From contig JAHBUS010000014.1 in the NCBI GenBank assembly GCA_019637955.1, positions 1 to 44,781 of the forward strand: a stretch of 44,781 bases of DNA, read 5' to 3'. The translations under genes were made by a program, and so were the position numbers. The notes below the pieces were generated by a model that was not told the origin of the DNA, did not search any database, and saw only the letters and a program-made list of their open reading frames with translations. Source of the stretch: Pseudobdellovibrionaceae bacterium (GTDB lineage Bacteria; Bdellovibrionota; Bdellovibrionia; Bdellovibrionales; Bdellovibrionaceae). This document shows positions 15,152-24,323 of this stretch, piece by piece (within the stretch, counting starts at the first letter, position 1; the number at the start of each line of letters is the position of its first letter).

Positions 15152-15184
15152 GGTGACAAAAGATCCTTGTCACCTATGTCACCC
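15152..15184. repeat. nested GGTGACA / TGTCACC repeats
   Basis: GGTGACAA (15152-15159) pairs with TTGTCACC (15167-15174) around 7 bases, and a further TGTCACCC follows at 15177-15184. Repeated TGTCACC-type words are common in the terminal regions of some insertion sequences, and the IS3-like OrfA start is only 58 bases away. An operator is the alternative. Confidence 0.4.
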
Positions 15185-15241
15185 TAAAAGGTGAAATGGC
15201 GTGAATTCGAGTGAAAAACTGATGAGAAGAAGTGATTCTGA

Positions 15242-15283
15242 ATGAAGAAGAAAAAACGCGAATACACTCGTGAATTTCGTTAA
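15242..15283 (+). mobile_element. IS3-type transposase OrfA N-terminal remnant
   Basis: ATG at 15242 followed by MKKKKREYTREFR and a stop. 'KKREYTREFR' is the usual opening of IS3-family OrfA (normally continuing with 'LEAV'). Homology ends abruptly at 15280, where a different, opposite-strand frame begins. This is a remnant of an insertion event at the island edge. Confidence 0.5.
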
Positions 15284-15459
15284 ACCTTCGAGACTACTGG
15301 GATATTGGTTTTCGTTGTTTTGACCTCGGGGAGTTCGGGCATTCGACGATTATACTGTCGATGCTTTTGACGGACCAGATCTTTCTTACCGGGCCAGAAG
15401 CGTGTGAAGCCGCAAGAGCCAAGAATACGCGGCACCAGCCCTGCAATGGCACCCCCGCA
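15280..15459 (-). pseudogene. broken reading frame of unknown origin
   Basis: The minus strand is open for 59 codons and includes 'GLVPRILGSCGFTRFWPGKK' and 'DLVRQKHRQYNRRMPELPEV', ending at 15280. There is no start codon in a sensible position. The basic, Arg/Lys-rich character resembles a transposase end, but I do not recognise the family. The MPELPEV word is discussed under rejected items. Confidence 0.25.
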
Positions 15460-15914
15460 TGAATGGATTCAAATTCGTCACCTTGATCATGGTTTTGATC
15501 TCGTCGGTGGCGGGTGCCAGCACGGATTTCGCGCTTGGACCCGGCCCCTTAACCCCGGCTCAAATCCAAACCGCTTTGACCGCGGCCCGTCCCGTCGCCG
15601 AAATCGCCTCGCAAAACATGCCGTTTTATCGCAAGCGCCATGTCGAGGGCTGGACTCTCACCATCGACAATCCGCAAAAACCCCTGGCCGAGCCGGAGTG
15701 GCAGGTGATCCGCATCTTTGTTCGCAGAGGCGTGACCCGGGTCGCCGTTCGCGGCCTCGTGAATGCGGTGTCTCCCGAAGGACATATCCGTTGGGCCGCG
15801 AGTTCATTTCGCATCCTCATGGACCTTTCTCCTGAGGGCGAACTGATCGGCGCCGCCGAATCCAATCTTTTCAACAACCAATTGAGCCACGACCCTCAGC
15901 CGTTCTTCTTCTGA
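15459..15914 (+). CDS. secreted hypothetical protein
   Basis: 151 aa with a clear signal peptide (MNGFKFVTLIMVLISSVAGA). The mature part has 'MPFYRKRHVEGWTLTIDNPQ', 'EWQVIRIFVRRGVTRVAVRG' and 'WAASSFRILMDLSPEGELIG', suggesting a small beta-rich periplasmic domain, and ends in aromatic residues (PFFF). No known family. It is the first gene with backbone-like GC-rich codon use. An overlapping longer frame from 15404 is rejected because it lacks a signal peptide and natural composition. Confidence 0.7.
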   Translation: MNGFKFVTLIMVLISSVAGASTDFALGPGPLTPAQIQTALTAARPVAEIASQNMPFYRKRHVEGWTLTIDNPQKPLAEPEWQVIRIFVRRGVTRVAVRGLVNAVSPEGHIRWAASSFRILMDLSPEGELIGAAESNLFNNQLSHDPQPFFF

Positions 15915-15989
15915 CGTCTCCACTCTTGGCACGATGAAGTTTTCTCCACATCGCTTTAATCTAAGGCCCTTTTTGACGAAAAAGAGCCT

Positions 15990-18548
15990 ATGCGGACGTC
16001 GTGGCCCCGGTGGGGATTTCGAATTGGAATTCTGGCCTTCCTGAGCATCTCGCTGTTTTGCTATCTCAGCATCACGCAGCTCCTCAGTGCTTCTCGTTGG
16101 ACCGAGCACACCAATCTCGTTTTGCAGAGGCTCAAATCTATCGAGGCCGTGCTCGAGCGTCTCGAGAGCAGTCAGCGCGGGCACCTTATTTCGGGTCACC
16201 AATCTTTCATGCCCCTCTTCGAAAAGAACAAGCTCGAAGCCGCGGATCTCATCAAAGAACTCAAGGTTCTCGTTGGCGACAACCCCCCGCAAGTTCAGCA
16301 TCTCCGGGCCCTGGAGGAGCTGATTCAAAAACGCATTCAGAAAATGGACCATGTGATCGCCCTTCGCGATCACGGCGCGAGCCCGCACGAGCTCTCTCGC
16401 GCCATCGACGTCACGGTGATGCAACAGATCCGCGAACTCACCGCGCGAATGGAGGCCGACGAGGCCAAGCTTCTCGCCGAGCGGCGCGAAACGGTGGATT
16501 CGCAGGCGGATCTGGTTTTGAACTTGCTCGTCTTCGGCGGCATCGTGGCCTTCTCGCTGACGTTGATTTCGCGCGTGTCGCTGAACCAACAGTCGCGCGC
16601 AAAAGAGCAGCAGACGAACATTCTGAACTCCGTGATCAGCAGCCTGAGCGATGGACTCATTGTTTGCGACGATGCCGGCCGCCTGATGCACTCAAATCCG
16701 GCCTCGCACAAAATTCTGGCGACCAACGATCTTGTGGCCGACCCAAAACTGCGTCCGCAGCGATTGGGATTTCACCATCCGGTCACGCACCAGCCGATGG
16801 GGCCGAACGAGACGCCCTTGGCCCGCGCCGTGCGCGGCGAGCAACTCGACGACGTTGAAGTCTTTGTGAAATCAGACACGATTCCCGAGGGGATCTACAT
16901 CAACGTGAGTTCCCGCCCCATCCGTGGCCATGCCGGCGAACTTATCGGCGGGCTGGCCTTGTTCCGCGACATCACCTCCCGCAAGAGCGCCGAAGACGAG
17001 TGGACGCAGGCGCGCGAGAGCGCGATCGAAGCCTCGCGCCTCAAGTCCGAGTTTCTGGCCACCATGAGCCACGAAATCCGCACGCCCATGAACGGCGTGA
17101 TCGGGATGAGCACGCTTCTGCTCGACACGAACCTCGACGACGAGCAGGTGTCGTTCGCCAAGACGATTAAGAACTCGGCCGAGTCGCTGCTCATGCTCAT
17201 CAACGGGATTCTGGATCACGCCAAGATCGAATCCGGCAAGCTGACCCTGGAAAATCGAGATTTCGACCTCTCGCTCGTCACGGCCAACGTTCGCGATTTG
17301 TTTCTGTACACCGCCCGCACCAAGCAACTCGATTTCAAAGTGGACATCGAAGCCCCGATGCACCGTCTTTACAAGGGCGACGCCGAACGCCTGCGCCAGA
17401 TCCTGATTAATCTTCTGGGGAATGCTTTTAAGTTCACTGAAAAAGGTGGCGTCTCTCTTCGCGTCACGGCGAGTGAGTTCACCGAACGCGAAACCGAGCT
17501 TCTGTTTGAGATCACCGACACGGGTATTGGAATGTCGGCGGAGGGTCAAAAGAAGCTTTTCCAAAAGTTTTCGCAAGTGCACTCCAGCAAGTTCGGCGGC
17601 AGCGGCTTGGGCCTGATGATCTCGCAAGAACTCGTGCGCCACATGGGCGGCGCGATCTCGGTCGAAAGCGCCGAAGGCGTCGGCACGCGCTTTTTCTTTT
17701 CGATCCGGCTTGAAAATTCGATGGCCACCACCGTGGACGAAAAACCCGATGCGCAGTTTTTGGATAAAAAACTCACCGGTCACATTCTGGTGGCCGACGA
17801 TCAGCACGTGAATCGTGTCGTGGCCAAAAGCTATCTTGAAAAAAGCGGCCTTCAGTGCACGCTCACCGAGAACGGTGACGAGGCGTTCAATGCTTATGTT
17901 AAGCGGCCTGACTACTACGGCTTGATCTTGATGGATTGCCAAATGCCCATCGTCGATGGATACGAGGCCACCCGCCGCATCCGTGAATTTGAACGCCAGA
18001 ACGGACTGCCTCCCGTTCCGATCGTGGCCTTGACGGCCGAGGCGCGCGCGGCGGACCGTCGCCGCTGCATGGAGGCCGGCATGGACGATTTCTTGGTCAA
18101 GCCCATTGATCTTGAACAGTTCAACCAAAGCGTTTCGGCCCACCTGCGCGCCTCGGTCTCGTTTTGCGACCATACGGCTTTGCGCAAGCTTTCAAAGTTC
18201 AAATCGGACGACTCCACGCTGGATCTGGTGGTGATCGAAGAGTTCCACCGGTCATCGCCCGATCAAGTCAAAAAGATCTTACAGGCCTGCGAGACGGAGG
18301 ACTTCGAGCAGATCCGCAACGTCACCCATGCCATGAAATCGGCGACTTTATCATTGGGCCTGGGACCCTTGAGCGAGGTCCTCGAGAAGATGGAGTTTCG
18401 GGCCGAAGAAAGACAGGACGTCAGCGACCTGCAAAAACAAATTCTGGGACTTTATGAGGCTTCGCTCGAGGCCTTGGATGCTTACGTTGGCGACGGCGCA
18501 CATCGATCCGCGCCGAGCTATGGACTTAAGGCCCGTCATGCGGCGTAA
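15990..18548 (+). CDS. hybrid sensor histidine kinase (CHASE3-like, PAS, HisKA, ATPase, receiver, HPt)
   Basis: 852 aa. Membrane helix 12-32, an extracytoplasmic helical sensor of CHASE3 type ('[17 protein letters not shown]'), and a second helix near 177-197. Then a PAS domain (about 210-335), H-box '[15 protein letters not shown]', N-box '[14 protein letters not shown]', G1 'DTGIGM' and G2 'GGSGLGL'. A receiver follows with the acceptor Asp in '[16 protein letters not shown]' and Lys in 'DDFLVKPID'. The C-terminal HPt domain has His in '[12 protein letters not shown]'. All phosphorelay sites are present in one chain. The response regulator 24 bases downstream is the likely output. Confidence 0.95.
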   Translation: MRTSWPRWGFRIGILAFLSISLFCYLSITQLLSASRWTEHTNLVLQRLKSIEAVLERLESSQRGHLISGHQSFMPLFEKNKLEAADLIKELKVLVGDNPPQVQHLRALEELIQKRIQKMDHVIALRDHGASPHELSRAIDVTVMQQIRELTARMEADEAKLLAERRETVDSQADLVLNLLVFGGIVAFSLTLISRVSLNQQSRAKEQQTNILNSVISSLSDGLIVCDDAGRLMHSNPASHKILATNDLVADPKLRPQRLGFHHPVTHQPMGPNETPLARAVRGEQLDDVEVFVKSDTIPEGIYINVSSRPIRGHAGELIGGLALFRDITSRKSAEDEWTQARESAIEASRLKSEFLATMSHEIRTPMNGVIGMSTLLLDTNLDDEQVSFAKTIKNSAESLLMLINGILDHAKIESGKLTLENRDFDLSLVTANVRDLFLYTARTKQLDFKVDIEAPMHRLYKGDAERLRQILINLLGNAFKFTEKGGVSLRVTASEFTERETELLFEITDTGIGMSAEGQKKLFQKFSQVHSSKFGGSGLGLMISQELVRHMGGAISVESAEGVGTRFFFSIRLENSMATTVDEKPDAQFLDKKLTGHILVADDQHVNRVVAKSYLEKSGLQCTLTENGDEAFNAYVKRPDYYGLILMDCQMPIVDGYEATRRIREFERQNGLPPVPIVALTAEARAADRRRCMEAGMDDFLVKPIDLEQFNQSVSAHLRASVSFCDHTALRKLSKFKSDDSTLDLVVIEEFHRSSPDQVKKILQACETEDFEQIRNVTHAMKSATLSLGLGPLSEVLEKMEFRAEERQDVSDLQKQILGLYEASLEALDAYVGDGAHRSAPSYGLKARHAA

Positions 18549-18572
18549 ACAAAAGGCCGAAGAGAAGAGAGT

Positions 18573-19271
18573 ATGGCAAGAATTCTAGTCGTCGAAGATC
18601 AGCAGAGCGCGCAAAAGTTGGCGGAGTCCATTCTCCAATCGAAGGGTCATTCCGTGACCTGCGTCCCGTCTCCCTTGGACGCGTTTGAGGTTTTGCGCGA
18701 GTACCCGATTGATCTCATTATCACCGACGTGATGATGCCCGGTGGCGTGAACGGGTTCGATTTTACCAAAACCGTGCGCGGCATGGAAAAATACGCGAAG
18801 GTCCCCGTGATCATCGTGACCGGTCGACGCGAGATCAAAGACGTGGAAAAAGGCATCCAATCGGGAGCTGACGACTACGTCATCAAACCGATCGATCCCG
18901 ACATCCTGGTTGCGAAGGTCGACTCCCTTCTTTCGAAAGCGCCCGCGAAAGACAATGATTTCATGTCCCTGACGATCGCGACCAGCGCGACTTGGGATAC
19001 GAACTTACAGGTCATCAAGATTTCGGAAATGGGCATGACCTTGCGTTCGGATCTGCCCGCCCAAATCAGCTCCAAACTCCGTATTAAAAGTGAAATTTTC
19101 GAAGAGATCGGCATTCCCGCTCCCGCGCTGCGCGTGGTGGGCTGCGAAGCCGCCAAAGAGTCCAGCGTGCCGGCCTTTAACATCGACCTGCATTTTATCG
19201 GCTTGAACGAAAAATCGCTGCAGCCGCTGCGTCTCTGGATCCGCCAACGCCTGATGAAAAAAAGCGCTTAG
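18573..19271 (+). CDS. response regulator with degenerate PilZ-like C-terminal domain
   Basis: 232 aa. An N-terminal receiver has 'ILVVEDQQ', acceptor Asp in 'LIITDVMMPGG', Thr in 'VTGRRE' and Lys in 'DDYVIKPID'. Residues about 130-232 ('KISEMGMTLRSDLP', 'FNIDLHFIGLNEKSLQPLRLWIRQR') have the shape of a PilZ barrel but lack the N-terminal RxxxR c-di-GMP motif. It is probably activated by the hybrid kinase just upstream and acts by protein contact. A good ribosome-binding site (GAGAAGAGAG) precedes the ATG. Confidence 0.85.
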   Translation: MARILVVEDQQSAQKLAESILQSKGHSVTCVPSPLDAFEVLREYPIDLIITDVMMPGGVNGFDFTKTVRGMEKYAKVPVIIVTGRREIKDVEKGIQSGADDYVIKPIDPDILVAKVDSLLSKAPAKDNDFMSLTIATSATWDTNLQVIKISEMGMTLRSDLPAQISSKLRIKSEIFEEIGIPAPALRVVGCEAAKESSVPAFNIDLHFIGLNEKSLQPLRLWIRQRLMKKSA

Positions 19272-19275
19272 ACCT

Positions 19276-20301
19276 TTACTGACGGGGCCAGAGCACTTCG
19301 GTCGCCTTCCAGAACTTCTCGGGAGCTTCAATAAAAGGAACGTGTCCGACGCCTTCCATCTCGATGAGCTTGGATCCCGGAATCAATTTTTGCGCCGCTT
19401 TGCCGAGCTTGGTGTAAAGACCCATTTTCTTTTTTATGTCGTCGCTCGCCATGTCCCGCCCGATCGCCGTGCGGTCTCGAAGCCCGATGACCAGCGTGGT
19501 GGGAACCGCGATGTTTTTAAACTCATAGAGCACGGGCTGAGTGAAGATCATGTCCGAAGTGAGCGCCGAGTTCCACGCCACCAGAGGGTACTCGCGGTTT
19601 TTCAGCCATCCGGTGAGAGGCTGCAGAAGCTCTTCGTAAGATTCGGACCAAGCGCCGTCGTAATAACTTTGCTTCTGGTAGTCGCGCGCCTTGTCCACGG
19701 TTTGCGACAACTCGACCTGGTACAGCTCCCCGACCGTTTTGTAAGGAACCATCGTCTTCCAGTCCTCGAGACCGATGGGATTGATCAGCACAAGCTGAGT
19801 CACGTCATGGGGGTGCATCAGCGCGTAGCGCACGGCGAGCATCCCGCCCATCGAGTGCCCGACCAATTGGAATCTCTGCACACCTAAACTCTGCAGGAGC
19901 GCCCGCGTGTTCGAGGCCAAAGACTGAAACGTGAACTGGTACGCCCGCGGCTTAGAGGATTTGCCGAAGCCCACTTGGTCAACCGCGATCACCCGGTAAC
20001 CGCGGCTGACGAGCTCGGCGATCATGCTCTTAAAGTAAAAACCGCCAAAGTTCTTACCGTGCAAAAGAACGACGATCTCACGCGGTGCGCTCGGGGGCGA
20101 GATGTCCATGTAAGACATTTGCAGATCTTGATCTTGAGACTTCAGAGAATAGTTTTGAACCGCAAAAGGGTACTCGTAGCGTGACAACCGGGCATCGTAG
20201 CCGTCGCCGGGGGCCTGGCTTTTGAGTGCCGTTGCCGCGCAGCCGAGAGCGGCCAACGCGAGCGTGAACATCAAAGAAACAGAAAGGGCACGTCTCGCCA
20301 T
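19276..20301 (-). CDS. alpha/beta-hydrolase lipoprotein
   Basis: 341 aa. A lipoprotein signal ends in ALGC (Cys 21). The hydrolase core has 'VVLLHGKNFGG' as oxyanion region, nucleophile Ser in 'LVGHSMGGMLAVRYAL', Asp in 'GLRDRTAIG' and His in 'GVGHVPFIEAP'. Substrate unknown; related lipoproteins act on esters in the cell envelope. AAGGAGG precedes the ATG. It converges with the response regulator: the stops are only 4 bases apart. Confidence 0.9.
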   Translation of the reverse strand: MARRALSVSLMFTLALAALGCAATALKSQAPGDGYDARLSRYEYPFAVQNYSLKSQDQDLQMSYMDISPPSAPREIVVLLHGKNFGGFYFKSMIAELVSRGYRVIAVDQVGFGKSSKPRAYQFTFQSLASNTRALLQSLGVQRFQLVGHSMGGMLAVRYALMHPHDVTQLVLINPIGLEDWKTMVPYKTVGELYQVELSQTVDKARDYQKQSYYDGAWSESYEELLQPLTGWLKNREYPLVAWNSALTSDMIFTQPVLYEFKNIAVPTTLVIGLRDRTAIGRDMASDDIKKKMGLYTKLGKAAQKLIPGSKLIEMEGVGHVPFIEAPEKFWKATEVLWPRQ

Positions 20302-20354
20302 AGGGCCTCCTTAAGAACTTGCGTGCCCGGCGATTTTCATCCATGCTACCGGGC

Positions 20355-21050
20355 ATGTCATCAAATGAAAATTGGTTCGTCAGCCTCCTCGCCAATATCT
20401 TTCTCCCGATCCTGATTTTGAATAAACTGTCCTCGAAACTGGGGCCACAGTTGACCGTCGTGGTGGCCCTGCTCTTTCCATTCGCGTACGGGGCTTACTA
20501 CCTCGCGAAAAATAAAAAGATCAGCCCGATTTCTGTTTTGGGCCTTTTGAACGTTGTCGTCACCGGCGGGCTCGCGCTTTCGGGTCTTTCGGGAATTTGG
20601 TTCGCGGTGAAAGAGGCCGCCTTCCCCGCGCTGGTCGGTTTGTTCGTTCTTTTCAGCAGCCGCAGCCGCAAACCTTTTATGCAGGCTTTGCTGCTGAACC
20701 CTCAAGTGATGCAGGTGCAAAAACTTGAAGACAACCTCAAGCAGCGAGCGGCCGAACAGGACTTTCACGAGCTCTTGGTGGTGGGAACCCGCTGGCTGTC
20801 CCTGAGCTTTTTCTTGAGCGCCGTTTTGAATTTTGTTTTGGCGGCGCGGATTTTCACGCCGCTCGACCCCAACATGGGCGAAGCCGAACGCTCGACCCTC
20901 CTCAATGAGCAAATCGCTCACATGACCGGCTGGTCGGCGCTCGTGATTGTGGTGCCTTCGATGATCTTGATGACCATCTTGCTTTTGTATCTGCTCAAAC
21001 GCCTCGAGAAAATCACGGGCGAATCCTGGCAGAACTTCATGAAGAGCTAG
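20355..21050 (+). CDS. VC0807-family integral membrane protein
   Basis: 231 aa from the ATG at 20355; an earlier in-frame start exists at 20319 but would add a charged stretch. About six membrane segments. 'NIFLPILILNKLSSKLGPQL', 'KISPISVLGLLNVVVTGGLA' and 'WFAVKEAAFPALVGLFVL' match the VC0807-like family, whose function is unknown. Transcribed divergently from the hydrolase at 20301. Confidence 0.8.
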   Translation: MSSNENWFVSLLANIFLPILILNKLSSKLGPQLTVVVALLFPFAYGAYYLAKNKKISPISVLGLLNVVVTGGLALSGLSGIWFAVKEAAFPALVGLFVLFSSRSRKPFMQALLLNPQVMQVQKLEDNLKQRAAEQDFHELLVVGTRWLSLSFFLSAVLNFVLAARIFTPLDPNMGEAERSTLLNEQIAHMTGWSALVIVVPSMILMTILLLYLLKRLEKITGESWQNFMKS

Positions 21051-21062
21051 CTGCCCCGGCCG

Positions 21063-21275
21063 TTAGCGTCCTGCCGCTTCAACAGGCGCGGGCGGCGGCG
21101 ACTCAAGACTGCGTCCGGTCACCCGGTTGGCCGCCACGGCGATGATGATCGCGGCTGCGGCGAGACCCGTAAAGAGATACAAGAACATCTTCCAGGCGAC
21201 GACGTCGGTGGGACGTCGGCGCATCCAATTGTGTGAGTGCTTGATGCTGTTTTTCCAATGATAAGCTTCAGCCAT
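21063..21275 (-). CDS. small single-pass membrane protein
   Basis: 70 aa from the ATG at 21275 behind GAGGAGG. The N-terminus (MAEAYHWKNSIKHSHNWMRRR) is basic and His-rich. It is followed by one membrane helix (LYLFTGLAAAAIIIAVAANRV) and a Pro-rich tail (SPPPAPVEAAGR). Not recognised. The stop lies 12 bases from the stop of the convergent VC0807-like gene. Confidence 0.65.
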   Translation of the reverse strand: MAEAYHWKNSIKHSHNWMRRRPTDVVAWKMFLYLFTGLAAAAIIIAVAANRVTGRSLESPPPAPVEAAGR

Positions 21276-21367
21276 AAAGCCTCCTCTCTGTGTCCTTATT
21301 ATGAGGATTTCAGAGAGAGAAAGCCTTAAGTTCAGCACCGAAAGCGGTGAGGATTTCTTAAGAAAAC

Positions 21368-22075
21368 TTAGAACTCCGGCGGCTCGTCAAAAACGGGCGG
21401 CGGGATGGGTTCGTCAAACTGACCTCCCGGAAACCCCGGCTCGCCCATCATCGGGGGCGGAGGGGGTGGAGGTGGAGGCTCCGCTTCATAGAAATCCGGG
21501 GGCGGAGGTGGCGGGATGGTTCCCATGAACTCCGAGGGCGGCGGCGAGCCTTGACTGCCCCCAGGACTGCCCGAGAAGCGGCCCCCGCCACTGGACGTGG
21601 CGGCTCCAGGGGGCCCCGCGAAGAGTTTTCGTTTTTTCCAGTCGACGCGCGGGGGATCGCGGTCGATTCCCAGTTCGCGCTCTTCGGACAGCGTGATGGT
21701 CGCACGCTCTTCGCGGCGCCGGGCATCGCGTTCTTGCACCTGATCGCGGCGGGCCTTGTCCAGGCGCAATTGGTCCTCGCGCTTCTCGCGCACATCTTCA
21801 CGGTATTCAGGAGAGCTTTCGCCGAGACGGGCCTTGAGCTTGGCGCGCTCGCGCTTGTGCTCCTCAAGCTCTTCGAGCTTGCGCTTCTCCCATGCCCGCC
21901 GCTCACGGTGCACCTCATCGACGTCGGCCAGACGTTCTTTGTCGTAGTCGCGGATTTGCTTCACGTGAGGGCCAAAGCCGCGCAGGCGCTCGAGGTCCTC
22001 TTTCGAGTTCACATCACGCGCCAGTGCCGGGAGGGTCAGCCCCATCAAAATAAGAAGACGACAAACGTGCCGCAT
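21368..22075 (-). CDS. secreted coiled-coil protein with polyproline tail
   Basis: 235 aa. Signal peptide (MRHVCRLLILMGLTLPALA). Residues about 25-135 are extremely charged and heptad-like (ERRAWEKRKLEELEEHKRER and similar), a long coiled coil. From about 165 the chain is Gly/Ser then Pro-rich with runs of 6 and 9 prolines, ending FDEPPEF. Probably a periplasmic or envelope spacer or scaffold. No catalytic features. No homologue recognised. Confidence 0.7.
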   Translation of the reverse strand: MRHVCRLLILMGLTLPALARDVNSKEDLERLRGFGPHVKQIRDYDKERLADVDEVHRERRAWEKRKLEELEEHKRERAKLKARLGESSPEYREDVREKREDQLRLDKARRDQVQERDARRREERATITLSEERELGIDRDPPRVDWKKRKLFAGPPGAATSSGGGRFSGSPGGSQGSPPPSEFMGTIPPPPPPDFYEAEPPPPPPPPPMMGEPGFPGGQFDEPIPPPVFDEPPEF

Positions 22076-22193
22076 ATCATCAGATTCCGACCTAAACCCT
22101 TGGCCTGCAAGGCATTTCGCTTGGCCTGGGGCCCAAGAAGTGTTTGAATCCGCGTCTGACGTGAGGCCCTGGACCTAGGGCTGAAGGGACAGC

Positions 22194-22209
22194 GCGCATC
22201 GTGATGCGC
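22194..22209. promoter_or_regulatory. perfect dyad in front of sohB
   Basis: GCGCATC-GT-GATGCGC is a perfect 7-bp-arm dyad ending 17 bases before the ATG at 22227, adjoining the GGAG ribosome-binding site. As RNA it would form only a tight, 2-base-loop hairpin, so a DNA-binding site is as likely. Function inferred. Confidence 0.35.
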
Positions 22210-22226
22210 CAAAGAGACGGAGACTC

Positions 22227-23252
22227 ATGGAAATGCTCATGGAACTACTGCTTTTTGCCGGCAAGGCGTTCGTGATCCTGCTTTTGATCGGCGGCTTGAT
22301 CTTGCTCATCGCCTTTATCGTCGCCCGCGCCAATCAAGCACAAGAACTCGAAGTCGAGCCTTTGCACGACCGCCTCAAACAGGTTGGCTTTTTCTTAAAA
22401 AGCTTCCGCCTCAGCAAAGAAGATCTCAAAGCCGAGAACAAGAAACGCAAAGAAGAGAAAAAGAAAAAAGAAAAAGAAGCGAGCAGCGCCTCGCAAAAAC
22501 AAGTTTACGTCCTGCGCTTTGACGGTGACGTCAAAGCCTCGCAAGGCGAATCGATGCGGGAAGAGGTGAATGCGATTCTGCAAGCCGCCGAAGCGGGCGA
22601 TGAGGTTCTTTGCTGCGTTGAATCCCCTGGCGGCGTCGTGCATGGTTACGGTTTTGCGTCCACTCAGCTCTTGCGTCTGCGCGAGGCCGGCCTTCGCTTG
22701 ACCGTGGCCGTGGATCAAGTCGCGGCGAGCGGCGGCTACTTGATGGCCGTGGTCGCGCATGAAATCATCGCCTCCCCTTTTGCCATCGTCGGCTCGATCG
22801 GCGTGATCGCCCAGGTTCCCAATTTTCACAAAGTTTTGAAAAAGCACGACGTCGAATACAAAGAGTACACGGCAGGCGAATTCAAACGCACGGTCAGCAT
22901 CTTCGGCGAGATCACGCCCAAGGGTGAAGAAAAGTTCCTCGAGCAGCTTGAGGACACGCACGTGCTGTTCAAAGCCTATGTCGCACGTTTTCGCCCCTCT
23001 TTAGATCTGGCGAAGGTGGCCACCGGCGAATACTGGTACGGCGAGCAGGCTGTGGCTTTGGGCCTCGTTGATAAAATCAAAACTTCCGACGACTTTGTTT
23101 TGGAAAAACTCAAAGAAGACGCTTCGATCCTCGAGGTTCGCTACCAAAAATCGCGCTCCTTCCAAGAGAAGATTGCTGACATTATGGGCAAGTCGCTCGA
23201 AAAAACTGCTCTGAAAGTGATCACCGGACTCGAGAAGCAAAAGTATTTCTAA
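22227..23252 (+). CDS. sohB: SohB/SppA-type membrane serine protease
   Basis: 341 aa. N-terminal membrane helix (8-33), a Lys/Glu-rich linker (ENKKRKEEKKKKEKE), then an S49 protease domain. Nucleophile Ser is in 'VDQVAASGGYLMAVV' and the general-base Lys in 'EYTAGEFKRTVS'; 'SPFAIVGSIGVIAQVPN' is the family oligomer loop. It cleaves residual signal peptides or membrane-protein fragments on the periplasmic face. Length matches SohB and not the double-domain SppA. Confidence 0.92.
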   Translation: MEMLMELLLFAGKAFVILLLIGGLILLIAFIVARANQAQELEVEPLHDRLKQVGFFLKSFRLSKEDLKAENKKRKEEKKKKEKEASSASQKQVYVLRFDGDVKASQGESMREEVNAILQAAEAGDEVLCCVESPGGVVHGYGFASTQLLRLREAGLRLTVAVDQVAASGGYLMAVVAHEIIASPFAIVGSIGVIAQVPNFHKVLKKHDVEYKEYTAGEFKRTVSIFGEITPKGEEKFLEQLEDTHVLFKAYVARFRPSLDLAKVATGEYWYGEQAVALGLVDKIKTSDDFVLEKLKEDASILEVRYQKSRSFQEKIADIMGKSLEKTALKVITGLEKQKYF

Positions 23253-23353
23253 TACCTACTCTTGATGAAACTTCTTTGATTTTTGCCAGGTGCCTTGTTA
23301 AGGAACCTCACCCTGGAGTTGAAGCTCCATTTTAAATTCGCGGAGGATGCGCA

Positions 23354-24316
23354 TTGTCAAACCCGGTTTTGAGTGTTCGAAACCTTGAAACGACGTTCAC
23401 AACGAAGCTCGGGCCTTTCCGCGCGGTGAATGGGGTCTCTTACGACATCAACGCGGGCGAAACCTTGGGCATCGTGGGCGAGTCGGGTTGCGGCAAGTCG
23501 GTCACCTCCTTCTCATTGATGCGCCTCATCGAAAAACCGGGCCGCATCACCAACGGCGAAGCCATCTTGAATGGCCGGGATCTTCTGAAGCTCTCTGAAT
23601 CCGAGATGGAACAGGTTCGCGGCGGCGAAATGGCGATGATCTTCCAGGAGCCGATGACGGCCCTGAATCCGGTCCTCACCATCGGCCGTCAACTCGACGA
23701 ACAGATCCTCAAACACCGCCATGTCTCTAAAAAAGAAGCGCGGGACCGCTCGATCGAGATGCTCCGCCTGGTCGGCATTCCGTCTCCGGAAAAGCGCTAC
23801 GAAGCTTACGCCCACCAACTTTCGGGCGGAATGCGACAGCGCGCGATGATCGCCATGGCTCTGTCGTGCGATCCCAAGTTCTTGATCGCCGATGAGCCGA
23901 CCACGGCCCTGGATGTGACCATCCAGGCGCAGATCCTCGAACTCATTCAAGACATCCAAGAAAAGTTCAACATGACCGTTCAGTTCATCACGCACGATCT
24001 TGGGGTGATCTCCGAGATCTCGGACCGCGTGATGGTGATGTACGGCGGCCAAACCTGCGAGACGGCGACGGCCAAAGATATTTTCAATTCTCCCCGCCAC
24101 CCGTACACCGTGGCTTTGATCAATTCGCGTCCCAAGTTTGGCCACCGTGTGGACAAGCTGCAGACCATCGAGGGTTCCGTCCCGGCGCCGCACGAGCTTC
24201 CACGAGGATGCCCGTTTCAAAACCGCTGCCCGAACGCCTTGGAGATCTGCAAAACCAATCGACCCCCTTTAGAGAAGATGGGCGCCAACTTGGTGGCCTG
24301 CTTCAACCCGATGTGA
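23354..24316 (+). CDS. dppD: dipeptide/oligopeptide ABC transporter ATP-binding protein (D-type)
   Basis: 320 aa from a TTG start, preferred because GGAGG lies 7 bases upstream and the nearby ATG is out of frame. Walker A 'GESGCGKS', signature 'LSGGMRQR', Walker B '[11 protein letters not shown]', switch His in 'ITHDLG'. The C-terminal oligopeptide-type extension has Cys in '[16 protein letters not shown]'. It powers peptide import with the F-type partner. First gene of the D-F-A-B-C operon; the upstream gap holds a CCAGGTG...CACCCTGG stem. Confidence 0.93.
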   Translation: MSNPVLSVRNLETTFTTKLGPFRAVNGVSYDINAGETLGIVGESGCGKSVTSFSLMRLIEKPGRITNGEAILNGRDLLKLSESEMEQVRGGEMAMIFQEPMTALNPVLTIGRQLDEQILKHRHVSKKEARDRSIEMLRLVGIPSPEKRYEAYAHQLSGGMRQRAMIAMALSCDPKFLIADEPTTALDVTIQAQILELIQDIQEKFNMTVQFITHDLGVISEISDRVMVMYGGQTCETATAKDIFNSPRHPYTVALINSRPKFGHRVDKLQTIEGSVPAPHELPRGCPFQNRCPNALEICKTNRPPLEKMGANLVACFNPM

Positions 24317-24323
24317 GGCCGCC

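Larger units (their letters stand above)
15086..15458. other. gene-poor scar region at the composition break
   Basis: No intact gene. It contains the GTGACA/TGTCAC repeats (15152-15184), the IS3 OrfA start (15242-15283) and an opposite-strand broken frame (15280-15459), each listed separately. Base composition changes from AT-rich to GC-rich across this stretch. Confidence 0.6.

Noticed and set aside
15280-15342. MPELPEV at 15342 on the minus strand, identical to the start of MutM/Fpg DNA glycosylase
   Set aside because: Only 20 codons follow before a stop and the next residues (KTTKTNIPVVSKV) do not continue as MutM. The frame also runs on upstream of the Met, so this is a chance word in a broken frame.
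15404-15835. 143-aa plus-strand frame overlapping the secreted protein gene
   Set aside because: Arg/Pro/Gly-rich out-of-frame translation of a GC-rich gene; the 15459 frame has a proper signal peptide.
16872-18173. 433-aa minus-strand open frame
   Set aside because: Antisense to the hybrid kinase; no motif or start signal.
23253-23353. Riboswitch upstream of the peptide transporter operon
   Set aside because: A stem (CCAGGTG with CACCCTGG, inner CCTT-AAGG) is present but no known riboswitch core was recognised.
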